A DNA stretch of 64,000 nucleotides, taken from NCBI RefSeq assembly GCF_024323335.1, contig NC_066581.1, positions 36,350,699 through 36,414,698 on the forward strand, given 5' to 3'. The notes beneath the pieces were generated by a model. The model saw only the letters and a list, made by a program, of their open reading frames with translations. It searched no databases and was not told where the DNA came from. Each line of letters opens with the position of its first letter. Position 1 is the first letter of the stretch. Below, piece by piece: positions 12,609 through 24,569 of this stretch. The stretch comes from Lathyrus oleraceus. Taxonomy: Eukaryota > Streptophyta > Magnoliopsida > Fabales > Fabaceae. A program made the translations under genes and the position numbers.

Positions 12609-12627
12609 GTCCCCAGCAGAGTCGCCA
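12609..12627 (-). other. Primer binding site, left unit
   Basis: Minus-strand TGGCGACTCTGCTGGGGAC, two bases from the LTR end at 12630. This is the tRNA-Arg-type primer site used by Ogre elements. Confidence 0.85.
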
Positions 12628-12668
12628 GCTGTCGCATTACGCGAAAAACCGGCGGGAAAACGAAACAA

Positions 12669-12679
12669 CAGAGCCGCCA
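12669..12679 (-). other. Primer-site-like sequence inside the LTR tail, copy 2
   Basis: Minus-strand TGGCGGCTCTG differs by one base from the first 11 bases of the true primer site, which lies 50-odd bp further on. It sits just after an AATAA-type sequence. The copy 3 equivalent is at 25694-25704. Confidence 0.55.
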
Positions 12680-12786
12680 CCGTGCATTATTTATCCCAAA
12701 AGAGGGAAAGGAAACGCTCGAAGTAAACCGGGAAAAGACATGGTCTCGCGACCAAAGAGAATGGGATCGGGAGTCGGTTATGTGAA

Positions 12787-12805
12787 GGGAAGGTATTAAC
12801 ACCCC
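12787..12805 (-). promoter_or_regulatory. Conserved LTR-tail motif GGTGTTAATACCTTCCC, copy 2
   Basis: It lies about 175 bp from the element-sense LTR end. The element-2 family LTRs carry GGGTGCTAATACCTTCC at 39044, 60878 and (inverted) 61086, at nearly the same distance. Confidence 0.55.
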
Positions 12806-12986
12806 TACGCATCCGTCGTACTCGACGGGATCCACGCACAAAAGGAAGGATAAAGGTTGCTAAAAACTGCTCACAAACATCCAACACTGGCTGAAAGAGA
12901 CACAGGAGAACAAAAGAAGAAACTAACTTGGCAGGATATCGCGTCCTGGGCCTACGTAGTCTGTCAGGCACAGACATCAGAGTCGA

Positions 12987-12997
12987 CGTAGTTCGGG
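12987..12997 (-). promoter_or_regulatory. Conserved LTR-tail motif CCCGAACTACG, copy 2
   Basis: Same motif as at 189 in copy 1, here about 365 bp from the LTR end. Confidence 0.5.
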
Positions 12998-13123
12998 ACA
13001 GGGGGGAAACGTGCTCGCTAGGATGTCGCATCCTATGCATACGTATCTTCTCGGACTAAAGAAGAATCAGAGCACTCATAGCTCGGTTAACGCACGCCAA
13101 ACAAAACAACACAGGAAATCGAC

Positions 13124-13329
13124 TGCCAATCGCTGGACTTACGTCAAACTCCACACAAACAGGCAAACATGGAAACCGAATGCCAATCGCTGGACTTACA
13201 TCAGACTCCGAACCAAAACACACACATTGGAAACCAACTGCCAATCGCTGGACTTACGTCAGACTCCACCAAAGAAACTGGAAACCGAATACCAATCGCT
13301 GGACTTACATCAGACTCCAACCAGAAAAG
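13124..13329. repeat. About 57 bp tandem repeat, four units, LTR copy 2
   Basis: Counterpart of the array at 326-531 with the same unit spacing and several single-base differences. No unit has been gained or lost since the copies separated. Confidence 0.85.
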
Positions 13330-15628
13330 GAGAAACAACTCACACAAACAAAACAAAAGGGTGCCCGGAGAGATCAACTCATCTCCTGCCTAAGTACCTC
13401 ATCTGGTATGAGGATCAGGGCGACGTAGTTCCCCTACGCAGGGAAAGAACTTCTAACCTAACCAGAAACTGGAAAATGACAAACTAGAAGGGAGACTAAC
13501 TCGAGCCTAATAATTATCATGTCAATTCACCATGGTCCTAGGTTGAAGTTTCTATCTAACTTGCACAGGGAGCAAGCTATCCTAAACAGCAACTGAGTAA
13601 ACACAAGCACAAAGGCAAGCACACACACTATATACAAATAGACAGGCTCACAAAGGTTAAGCTTTAGTCAAGGGGTCATGTCAACCTCGACAAACAAGCC
13701 ACTGTAACAGGGTGATGTTAGCTCTTAACCCTAACATTGAGAGTTAGGGTGAAGCAGATGAAATGGGAAGTGAGGGTAAGACCTCACAGCTCTTATCCTT
13801 GGCCTGGGAGAGCTTTAGACAAATGAAAGTGTGGGAGTTCAGAAAGTTGGAACTCTTCTATCCACATGACTGACTCAACATGGATCTTGGGTTAATATCC
13901 ACAATGCCTCAACACAAGGTGTGTGAGCAAAGGGATGACTCAACTGAATAGCAGGAGATGGACTACACATATCTTTTATCTGCCAATTGCCTCTTAGAGG
14001 TCTTTTCCTGCTTGGCACAAAGATAAACAAACACAAGCATTGCCTCTTAAGGAGGACTTCAGACAGGTGCCTGCCCAAGTAACAGGACAGGTCTTCCAGA
14101 CTACATGAAGTCAGTGAAATTATACCTCAATGCTTATGCAACCAAGCAAAGCAAAAGCAAGTTCACAAAGGAACTATAGCAACTAAGGTACCTGAAAACA
14201 ATCTAACTCAATCAGTACACAACTCACAAAGTCAAACAGACAATCCAAAAGTCAACAGACATAGTCAAACAGACAACAAGTGCAAGCTACAATGTGCAAG
14301 GCCCAAGCTCAACTCAAATGAGCTAAATCACCTACAAAACAACTCAATGTTAATCAACATCAACCAATCAAACCAATTCAAGCAATGTGAATCAATCCAC
14401 CTAAAGCAATGCACTTCTTTAACCTGAAACCAAAGCTCAAACATAAACATAAACCACTAGAACAAGGCCTAGGGTCAAAGGTGGAGAAATAATCCAAAAC
14501 AGAACCTGAAAGTTGACATGAATCAAGTTCAATCAATTAAGAACAATATCCAAGTGGTACCATGTCAATAGCATCAATCAATTTCATTTCACAAGTCAAC
14601 TAAGGCAAAGCATGCAAATTGGAAGCTCATAGAGGCAACATCATGAACAAATGCATATAAATTCCAAAATGATTCAATAAATCTCAACAAAAATCATGGC
14701 TAAACAGAACACATCACATGATCATCATACCAAAATTCAAGGCATTTGGACAAGTTTAAGCCTATCAATCAAATTCCATAAAGCAAGGCAAATGCAAACA
14801 AGCTCAAATGAGACCACAATTGATACATCAACTTCACACAAGCCTAAAACAGAATCCAAACATGATAAATGTCTCAAACCAAAGCCACAATAAACTTCAA
14901 AGTGTCTAGAAAACATGTGCAAAATTTGAAGTTCATATGATAAACATCAAGCATTTCACAAATCATCTAAGTTCATGACTATCCAAAAGTACACAAATGA
15001 CAAGCCAGCAAGAAAAATTCCAAACAAATCAGAAATCCATCCAAAAAATCTAGGAAAATTCATGATCAATCCTAACATCCTGAAGAAGCATCATGCATAA
15101 AATCTCATCAATTGGCATTTAATTGGCATGGCAAATAAAATCAACAAATTGAGCAAGCAATGGTGTGACACACATTGTCACACCTACATTAAACAGATCA
15201 TATCTCAACAACCAGAAATGAGAAAAATGCAAACTCTATACCAAAATGTCAATTAGGATGTCTAGTTTAGGCATGCAAAATATCACAATCATTGGATCAA
15301 AACTCATCATTTCATGAAGGATATGGCAAGGTAGGTCAAGAAAACATACACATACACAATCCCTAAGCCAAATTAAATTCCAACCGTGCATAATTTCTGG
15401 AAAATATCTCATAAAATACTAGACATGATGAGGAACAAAGTGCAAAAAATCCCAGGCCAATTGGATCATTATTCATGGAGTTATGAATTTTTGAATGAAT
15501 GAAAAGAATAAAATGACATGAAAGCATGTACATGAATGGCATGGTGAACAAATGAATAAAATGCAAAGGCCTTATTTGGAAATGCTCCCGCCCGGATTCG
15601 AAGTGTGCGCGTTTCAAATTGGAGCGCC

Positions 15629-15657
15629 CTTAAGTGAAACGCACCGTTTCACTTAAG
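15629..15657. other. Perfect LTR stem-loop, copy 2
   Basis: Same 12 bp arms and 5-nt loop as at 2831-2859, with no change in either arm although nearby bases differ between copies. Confidence 0.8.
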
Positions 15658-16450
15658 TTATGTGGATCGCTCTCATCCACTCATTTTGACACGCCAGATT
15701 TAATGCAACCAATACATGGCCAGAAACATGAAAACTCATGCAAAGCGCGCTCATGAAGATCAACTGGCTTCTGGAAAACGAAAACCCTAGGTGTTCATCA
15801 ATATTCATAGTGTTCATCATCATCAAGAACACAAATGTCCAGAAATTGAAAAAACTTATACCATTGGATAGATCTTTCCACGCACATCACTAATCTAAAC
15901 TCAATTTAACCTAATTCTCACTAACATGCACAGATCGAGCAAAAGAAGTTTTGTGTATCAAACTTAGATTCAACATAACTCACTCATCTCTCCATGAAAT
16001 TCGATGATTCAAAGCTCAATGCACTCAGGGATGAAAGATCTACCACAAGCATACAATAATTTCATGAATTGTGATGATCGAATTCTAACCTTATTGAAGC
16101 TACAGAACTGAATTCGGTTGATTCAAGCCTTGCCAAGTACAAACAGTCCTTCTTTAGCTCTTGTATGATGATTTGGATGAAGGTTTTGAGGTTGATCTTG
16201 CACGATCTAGCTGGAATCTTTAACTGCCATTGATGAGCAAAACTTCAACAGTCCTCAAATTGCACGAAATCCTTGAATTCTTGCTTCCAAAACACTCAAT
16301 TATGCTCCTATGTGATGGATCAACCAAGAACAAGGCAAGGCTTGTGAAGAATCTTGATGAATGTTCAAGAAAAAGTTTGAGAGCACAATGAAGAAAAAGT
16401 TTCAGATCTGGAAATTATGCAGTGTTAATGAAGTTTCTATTATGATTATG

Positions 16451-16460
16451 CTATATATAT
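16451..16460 (-). promoter_or_regulatory. TATA-like site, LTR copy 2
   Basis: ATATATATAG on the minus strand, about 990 bp into the LTR in element sense. Confidence 0.35.
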
Positions 16461-17448
16461 GTTGTGCTAATGATGTATGCTAATCACAATTAAGCCATGC
16501 CAAAGTAATTAGTGAAATCAAAGTGTAATGGCCAATTAGAAAATGCACCCTACATGCATGAAATGGATGCTACAGTGCACGATTTCAGTGTTAATTCACC
16601 TGAAAAATCAATTTGGAGCCAAATGCCAATGTTTGAATGCATGGACAATGCTTAATTTTTTAATTTGGAATTTCCCTCCAAAATTCAAATGAAAATGCCA
16701 ATATTTTTGTGATGGAAATGCATGATTTATGATGCATGTTTTGGATAGTACATGTCAAGAGAGAAATGTTGCAAAAAGACCCACTTCAATTGGCCTTATG
16801 GTTCAAAAGTTATGCACTTGTGAAGTTCAAATTATCTTGGCAAAGATTGATCCATATCTTTTCAACCATACATGAGAAATTCATGTTCTTGGACTTTTTG
16901 GAAAGGTGAGAGCAAGATATTAAACTTTCATGTTGGACAAAATTTCATTTGAAGCTTTATTGATGATGTAATATTGAGGAGAAGACCTTTCCATTTTTGG
17001 CAATTTCAAATTACAGGTCACTTACTATTTTTGGAAACTTTTCATCTGACCTCAAATTCTTCATTGTTGATGTTTGCAATGTCAAATGAGACTTGTATGG
17101 ACATGAATGAGGCCTCTCTAACCATCTCCCACCTTCAAATCCATGATTGAATGCACAGTTGACTTTGGTTGACTTTCTAGGGTTTCAGATGAATTGCATC
17201 CAGACTGATGACCTCTGAACATCCAACCTTTGGCCAAACCACTTCAAAATGATCCCTAGGTCACATGAACACAATGAATCAACCCTAGGGCTTTGCTTCA
17301 ATAGGAAATGCACTTGCTTGCTTGCACAACTGGATCTCCTGACCAGTCTTGACTGATGACTTGCACTAGGCAATGGACAATGCAATGCTAATGACCTAAA
17401 GATGAAAATGAATGTACAAAATGGGAGGTGAAAATTTGAGGTGCTACA

Positions 17449-17460
17449 GCTGCCCCTATT
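17449..17460 (-). other. Polypurine tract, right unit
   Basis: Minus-strand AATAGGGGCAGC runs directly into the LTR start TGTAGCACCTC. This is the expected second-strand priming site. Confidence 0.85.
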
Positions 17461-17629
17461 CAATCAACTGGGAACCCGAATGGATGAGAGCAACGGCTGT
17501 CAGACTTTTAGGGTAAACAGGGATTGAATACCAAAGAACCGTAGAAATTTGCACACTGCGGGGATCCAACAGTAACTTCAACTGGGATATGATGTTTATT
17601 GCTGGGATTTTGATTTTTCTCAAAGGTAC

Positions 17630-18630
17630 AGCATCATCCAGACATCGAAAGACGATGAATGGGAACAGAAGTCACAATTAGACGTCAACGGACGACCAGG
17701 AAAAACTCGACGTTTATCGAAACCAACGGAGAGGTAAACAGGCATCAACGGATGACTAGGAAGAAATCAATACATCTAGATGTCAACGAAAAACTAGGAA
17801 AAACTCGACGTTTATCGAAACCAACGGAGAGGTGAACAGGCATCAACGAATGACTGGGAAAGACTCGACCAGACGTCAACGGACGAACGGGAGAAGCTCG
17901 ACCTTTATCGACACCAACGGAGAAGGAGAACGGACATTAATGAATGACCGGGAAGGGTACAACCATACGACATGGGAAAAACTCAACGTTTATCGAAACC
18001 AACGGAGAGGTGACCAGACATTAATGAATGACTGGAAAGCAAGGCAACCATACATCAACGGACGAATGGGAAAAACTCAACGTTTACCAAAACCAACGGA
18101 GAGGTGGCCAGACATTAATGAATGACTGGAAAGACTCGACCAGACGTCAACGGAAGAACGGGAGAAGCTCGACGTTTATCGACACCAACGGAGAAGGAGA
18201 AGCTCGACGTTTATCGACACCAACGGAGAAAGAGAAGCTCGACGTTTATCGACACCAACGGAGAAGGAGAAGCTCGACGTTTATCGACACCAACGGAGAA
18301 GGAGAAGCTACTGGGGAACTCTGACTGGGGATCTACCAGACATTAATGAATGACTGGGGAATAGGATATACAATCAGACGTCAACGGACGAATGAGAAAA
18401 ACTCAACGTTTATCGAAACCAACGGAGAGGTAAATCTGAGGGGAAGGGTACAACTATACGTCAACAAACGAATAGGAAAAACTCGACGTTTATCGAAACC
18501 AACGGAGAGGTAACTCTTCTGGGGAGAGAAAATATAACTCAACCAAACGTCAACGGACGCATAGTGGGAAAAACTCATCGTTTATCGAAACCAACGGAGA
18601 GGTAACCGCTTCACTAGGGAAGGAGGACGA
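17630..18630. repeat. 3'-region tandem repeat array with four 35 bp units, right unit
   Basis: Counterpart of 4610-5600. The exact 35 bp units start at 18167, 18202, 18237 and 18272 and end at 18306. Unit number is the same in both interiors, so the array has not changed length since duplication. Confidence 0.85.
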
Positions 18631-18757
18631 CGTTACGAACATCGAAAGATGATGTTTACGGACACCAAAAGAAAGGACCCACGTGGGGGCAACCACGACA
18701 CTCCCGGGTATCGCAGGGACGACATCTGCATATGTCAGGGCAAGGCTGAACACTTGT

Positions 18758-19848
18758 TGGGGATCTCACTGGGGAGAATCAAGCTTTCCTTTCACCAACG
18801 GATGAGGAAATAAACCTCTCTGGGGGGTATCAATCCTGAATGCCGTCCGGAGCAACTGTAGCACATGTGTCGTACAGATGTTAAACAAAGATCCGCCTCT
18901 GTCGGGGATACGGTCTGATGGTTAACACATGAATGCATATGTTTGAATTTTTCTATGGCGTAATGCTCCATTATGAATGGAAATGCTACGCGATTTGAGG
19001 ATGCGATGATTACTATATGCCAAATGCAAAATGATGAACTCTGGCTGGGGAGCCAACACTGATCAGATACTCCAACTCTGTGGGGAGACTCTGCTTGAGG
19101 AATACTTTGCGGGGAGAGCACCGACTTCTCACTCATGCTGGAGAATAGCACTGCTACTGGGGAAAGGATCCCAATCTACTCGGGAATTTCGCTTGGGGAA
19201 CAAACCAGGCAACTCCGCTGGGGAATAAATAAGGCGACTTCACTGGGGAAAGCCAACCAATCCACAAGTAGGATAAACTCTGCTGGAGATAATAATTTCC
19301 ACCGATCCTGATCCACTCGGGGACTTGCTGAGGAAAATTATCAACCCCAATCTCTGCTCGGGAGATCAGACCACGCTGGAGATAGACATCCACAACTCTG
19401 CTGGGGATAAGCGCTTACGACCACGTTGGGGATAACAGTACCTCAAACCAGACTTTTGGGGAATAAACTCCACTGACACCTCTGCTGGGGAAACAATATC
19501 CTTCCAACTCAGTGGGGATAGCCAACTTTCAAACTCAGCTGGGACCTCAACAACTGGGGAAATCGGCAAATATAAGCCTGCTGGGGATAGGCAACCCTTA
19601 GATCTACAGGGGAATAGAAGGCACTATCCACAGACGCCTCTGCAGGGGAACATAGCTCTGATAGCTTCCATGCTTGCTTGAGGACACGACCACTTTTAAA
19701 CCTACTGGGGAATCATCCTCAACCCTGAGAAACAAACTACCCACTGATACTCCCACTGGGGGACATGGAAACCTTCAAGCTCACTGAGGAGACACCGATC
19801 TCGAATCGGCTAGGGAAATAATACTTTCAGACCCACTGGGGAGATACA
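18758..19848. repeat. Degenerate CTGGGGA-motif array, right unit
   Basis: Counterpart of 5730-6820, with the same irregular spacing. Only single-base differences were seen. Confidence 0.7.
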
Positions 19849-20690
19849 GCCTTTTTGACACGGAACACCTGTCGATTCGTCGAACATTGGCATTCATCAT
19901 CCAACCACAGTGTCGACTTTCCACCTTTGAGAACTCCCAGACTCGTCTGGACTTTTATGATTCATCACCTTGTATTCCCGACTACTCCGTACTTTACGGG
20001 GATCGAACTTCTAGGATTCATACAAATTTTCCAGTCCTCAGACTTTGAAGAGTCTTCTTGATTATTCTTCCAGGATCGTCGTCGTAATCCTTCACCGTCC
20101 TTTCTCTGTTCGTCTATCCCTTGCCCCTGGTCGGGCTCTGCAGGGATCTTTTTTTTCTTCAAAAGGGTTCATATCATAACCTACCAGTGAATGAAGATAT
20201 CTAACAGTACCTACACAAGAGATCGTTAGATAAAAGCGTGCCCCAGGCGTGCCCCATATTTCAACACCTAGGTCACTCAAACTTCCGAATAATGTTTCCA
20301 GATTTCAATCTTATAAGCATGCATCGGAAGGGATCTCCATGTTTCAAAATGCAAATATTCTTATCAAAATAAATGGATGTTTTCGTAATCAAAGCGGTAA
20401 TGAAAACAAAAACAAAACTATTTGACTGAACATGCATTTATTGACTGAAAAAGAAGTGACTCAAAACCGAGCGACACACAGGAAGCAAACCCTGAAAAGA
20501 GGTGATTGCACATAAAAGTGAAAAAATCTATCCTAATGGCAATGTGAAACCGTGATCTCATCGAGTTCCAACTCGGTTACACCTCATATGTCCTCAAGAC
20601 TCTCCGCACTTTCTGTCTTCTGAACAAGACGTTTCTAATCAATCTCTGTCTGGGATTAGCCGAGTCATATCCAAAACACTAACAATCATG
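19849..20690. other. 3' non-coding stretch of the right unit
   Basis: Counterpart of 6821-7657. No gene or repeat recognised. Confidence 0.5.
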
Positions 20691-20730
20691 CGGGACGCAG
20701 TTGTTCGTTTCATTCCCTCTTTTGCCTGGA

Positions 20731-20748
20731 CCGCCCTTTCGGGTTTTC
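20731..20748 (-). other. Post-pol GAAA-loop hairpin motif, right unit
   Basis: Element-sense GAAAACCCGAAAGGGCGG, identical to the left unit. Confidence 0.65.
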
Positions 20749-21029
20749 AGTCCACCGGGATACCCTTTTTTGCCCAAGTCGCCCTTGTGGGGTTTTCGAC
20801 TTGCCGGGTGTACAGTTCTTTTCTTTTCTTATCCCTAACTTATGCCCGAACCTTTTCTCTTTTTTTCTTGGTTCGCCGGGATGCCCCTTTTTGCCTGGAC
20901 TCTTTTATTCTTTTTTGTCCAGCGGGTCTCTTTTACGAAGTATCTTTTAACTGCGTCCGCATTCACAAGGGATGGAAAATTCTTCATCCGTGGTCGTTAA
21001 CAACAAGGCTCTGTTTAGAGACAACCTTC

Positions 21030-22088
21030 TTGACCACGAATGGACATTCATAACTGTTTATCCATTTGACCCACGATCGTTGAGGAGGAAGGATCCTTTT
21101 CAACAATAACTCTTCCACGTGGTACGCACGAGGTCGCACTTTTCGGTCAACCACACGCTTCACTCACTGGGTACAACTGCCCCATGACAAGTAACGGCCA
21201 GCCTCTCTTCCTCAATCAGGCTCCATGCGTCATACCGAGTCCTTATTCACTCAGCCTTTCAATTTTATATCCAATAAGGCTCTCCACGATGGGACCTAGA
21301 CTTCAGTAGATAACCACTCCATACCTGAATGAGAAAGGCGTTGCCCCGGTAGATGCACGCACCAAACCCAGGATACAAGCTTCCTACTCAGCCACCATCG
21401 TTGGTGCGTTCAAATGTTATCCGGGAAACACTAACTCATCCACTTTAAACTCCCCATCAGACATCAGAATCCGTTCGGATTCAGGGTCAGGCCCCTCCTC
21501 CGGGATCGGTTCCTCACAATCTTTCGATTTGAGCACCTCGAGATGCCTTCATCAGGGAACTCAAACTTCCTTGGTTGATAATACTCCATGGGTTGCTGGA
21601 CGAGATAATCATACAGTACACTCCCCTTGATTTTCTGGGAGGTATACTGAATATCGTATTCAGTCGACACCATTTGCCCTCTCGCAACCCGTCCGATCAA
21701 TGTTAGCTTCTCAAACACATACTCGATCAGATCCATCTTGGACATCCACAAAGTGGTATGAACCAGCATACTATCTCAGTCGGCGAGCAGCCTATGCCAA
21801 AGTACATCAAGTTTTTTTGAGCAGTGAGTGTATTGTTTCACAGTCGATAAACTTTTTGCTAAGGTAAATTGCATGCTCTTTTCGACAAGACTCGTCACGC
21901 TGACCCAATACACACCTCATAGACCCCTCGAGGGCGGTCAAGTACCAGATTAACAGTTGCTCCTTCCACGGGAGGCATCAGAATCAGAGGTTCCTGCAAC
22001 TTATTCTTTTGTCTTTCAAATGCCCCTTGGCAATCAGTATTCTACCTGACCGTTTGATCTCTTTTTTTTCGGTTCAGGTGTATGGCTC

Positions 22089-22120
<32 letters not shown>

Positions 22121-22901
22121 ACTTTGCAGGATCGATCTCGATTCCTCTTATTCGTTCATAATAAGGCTCAGCACTTTGCCGGAAAGCACTCCATAAGTGC
22201 ACTAATTCGGACTCAATAGTATGATTTATCTCCACCTATCAAACAACTTGATCAAGTCCACCGGATGCCCCTCTCCTGCTCGGGACTTTGTCATCATGTC
22301 ATCAACGTGGCATTCGCTTTCACGATGAATCATATCATGAAACAAAGTCACCCTTGACCTTTGATACGTGGCACCGGCCCTTTTGAGACTGAATGACATC
22401 ATCTTACGACAAGGAATGTGCTCCTTGGTGTGATGGACATTATTTACTTCATATCATCTGGCGACAGTTGATCTCGTCACCGCCAGCAACCATCAATGAA
22501 GGAAAATATCGAGAATTGAGCCGTATTATCAACCAATACATCATTGTAGTCATCTTCCAGACTGGCTCTTCTCACTCAGTAGTCCTCACACATTCTCACC
22601 TTCTCATCCTTTTTCGGCGCCAGCTTCCGCTTCTCTGGAGGACAGTCCTCTCTTAATGGTAGCTTGTGCCCCACGACATTGGTATTCCACCCTGGTGTGT
22701 CTTTATACAACCAGGCGAAGATATCAACATACTCTTTCAACAGGGCTACCATTCTGTTCTCGACTCGCCTCAGATCTCGGCGGTACCCGGAATAACAATC
22801 TTGACTCGCTCCTCGTGCGGTTGAATCACCTTCTCCTCTTGTTTCAACAACCTGACTAATCCCAGCAGATCACAATCTTCTTCGCCTTCTTTCTTCGGCA
22901 T
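21030..22901 (-). pseudogene. Decayed pol (RT, RNaseH, extra RNaseH fused to integrase tail), right unit
   Basis: Same order and same joins as in the left unit: pre-RT segment MPKKEGEEDCDL near 22901; broken RT with the VDDM remnant at 22295-22306; RNaseH best seen at 21464-21769; extra RNaseH joined to the integrase tail near 21355-21365. The integrase zinc finger and catalytic core are absent. A T-run near 22100 differs in length from the left unit. Enzymes would have to come from another element. Confidence 0.8.
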
Positions 22902-23222
22902 GATAGCTCGGATTGTCGAAGTCATACAAAGGTGTAACCGGATTGTTATCAATGAGATCATGAGGATAATCACTTTTGAGGTCGGAACAAGACGAATCAA
23001 AAGGAAAGAAAAATGAAAAGAAACATTGCCATTTTTTTTATTTTTTAAAACTGCAAAAAGAAATGAAGAACAGGGAACACCGCTTTTAATCACAAAAACA
23101 TCCATTTATTACTGATGCAAAATGTTGCACAATGAAACACATGAGATGGCCCTTACAATGGACCATTACGTTTCGGGCAAAACGTATGGCTTTCATGCAA
23201 ACAAAATTGAAAAACAGAAATA

Positions 23223-24569
23223 CTACACTTCAGGATGCGTGACAGTGGTGATCTTTGAGGCCTTCCAGTTCCCTGGTACGCACGATTTTATCCACAACTC
23301 GAGCTCGCGGTCACTGTGGATCTCTGCACCCACTGAACAAGCATGATCAGGATCCAGCATTCCTGCACTGACAAAGGTGTACGGTGGACGACGTCCTCTG
23401 TTGGGTCTAGATGACTCTTGATCTGGCTGATAACCGACCCCAAACATGTCTGCTTTTATCACAATATCAATGATCCTTCCCCAGCCTTGGGCCTCTCTGT
23501 TCTTCACCACTTCCAGGGCTTGTTTATAAGAAGAAATGGACAGCCTTTTCTCTTTCTCAACAACAAGGGCATTCTCCACCTTGACGGTTTCAATTGCTTG
23601 ACTTGGTGTTTTAAATTTTTCACTGTCCGTTTCTACTTCCTTCATCTTCTGGGTCGTGTCTCTCATCACTACACATCCCTTTGTGGCGACGGCCGCACAA
23701 CAATTATCAACACTAGGGAAAGCTCCATCCTTCATCAGAGGTTTTGGGACCACAGACATTGGAACCTTTAACTGATCCTCCTCAGTCACCTCCATTCTTC
23801 TCTTGTCCTTTTTCACCATTTTTACCCTTATAGGACCCTGCCTGAGTACGGGGTTGACATCCTCATTCATTATCTGTGCCAAGCTGATAGCCTTAGAGTC
23901 CACCGTATCTTGGACGACATGCTTAAAAGCTCTACAACCCTCAATGTTATGTCCGGGTGCCCCAGAATGGAATTCGCACCTGGCATTCTCATCATAGTTT
24001 GGAGGCCTCCGCTGCTGTTCTACAGGAACCAATATCCTCGGCCGAACTAACCCAAGATCCCTCAACCTTTTGAACAGAAGGGTATAAGTCACGGGTGGCT
24101 CATCAAACTGACGATCCGTCTTCCCCTTCTTCACTTGGCTCTTAGCTTTCTGCGCCTTCTGTTGAGGTGGTGGTTGTTGCGGTTGTACAGGTGGATTACC
24201 AACAGGAGTGGCGAAAGTGGCAGCATAAGGGTGGTAATGATCCTTACCGTGTTCTTTCTTAACTTGCAACCCACCTGATTCAACCTCCTTCTTGAGCGGA
24301 CCACTTCCCGAGGGTTTCATTGCTACAGTACCAGAGGATTTGTTTACTTCGGATGACGGAGCCTTTCCCTGAACTTTCTCCTTGATCATCCAGCCTTCAA
24401 TCCTTTCCAATCTCTCAGCCATGGCTTTCTGTCCCAAGGCAAGCCCTTGCACCACACTGAACAACTCCCTCATCATCTTTTTCAGTTCAAGAATGTCGGC
24501 GTTGGGAGGATCCATCAGCTTGGATTTGTTGAGTCTGACTGGATATCTGAGCGGAAGAGCTATGCGCAC
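23223..24569 (-). CDS. gag-derived protein, intact 448-codon frame (right unit)
   Basis: This is the longest open frame in the window. Codons are numbered from 24569, which is GTG; the first ATG (codon 19, followed by DPPNADILEL) is at 24515 and is the likelier start. Residues about 25-62 look like a coiled coil; about 65-150 are a low-complexity Lys/Pro/Gln linker; 198-212 form CEFHSGAPGHNIEGC, the C-x2-H-x5-H-x4-C motif of Ogre-type gag. The C-terminal half includes SYKQALEVVKNREAQGWGR. The central capsid-like domain and the protease active-site triad are missing, so particle assembly seems unlikely. The frame could be a fusion left by deletions; whether it is translated is unknown. It lies between the leader and the broken pol. 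Confidence 0.75.
   Translation of the reverse strand: MRIALPLRYPVRLNKSKLMDPPNADILELKKMMRELFSVVQGLALGQKAMAERLERIEGWMIKEKVQGKAPSSEVNKSSGTVAMKPSGSGPLKKEVESGGLQVKKEHGKDHYHPYAATFATPVGNPPVQPQQPPPQQKAQKAKSQVKKGKTDRQFDEPPVTYTLLFKRLRDLGLVRPRILVPVEQQRRPPNYDENARCEFHSGAPGHNIEGCRAFKHVVQDTVDSKAISLAQIMNEDVNPVLRQGPIRVKMVKKDKRRMEVTEEDQLKVPMSVVPKPLMKDGAFPSVDNCCAAVATKGCVVMRDTTQKMKEVETDSEKFKTPSQAIETVKVENALVVEKEKRLSISSYKQALEVVKNREAQGWGRIIDIVIKADMFGVGYQPDQESSRPNRGRRPPYTFVSAGMLDPDHACSVGAEIHSDRELELWIKSCVPGNWKASKITTVTHPEV

Larger units (their letters stand above)
4450..12629 (-). mobile_element. Internal region of the left unit (8.18 kb)
   Basis: In element sense the order is primer site, a roughly 1.07 kb leader, gag-derived frame, decayed RT/RNaseH, an extra-RNaseH trace joined to an integrase tail, then a roughly 3.2 kb 3' region rich in tandem repeats. 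Complete Ogre interiors are much longer, so this is a deletion derivative. The polypurine tract at the left edge is deleted here but present in the right unit. Confidence 0.85.
12630..17448 (-). mobile_element. LTR copy 2, shared by both units (complete, 4819 bp)
   Basis: Plus-strand ends are TGTCGCATTACG and GGTGCTACA. It is bounded by the primer site of the left unit and the polypurine tract of the right unit, so it serves as 5' LTR of one and 3' LTR of the other. It contains the 57 bp repeats (13124-13329), stem-loop, TATA-like site and tail motifs. About 18 differences from copy 1 were counted over its first 720 aligned bases. Confidence 0.9.

Noticed and set aside
12609..12627. Part of a tRNA-Arg gene
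   Set aside because: Only the tRNA 3'-end complement is present beside an LTR; no cloverleaf can be drawn.
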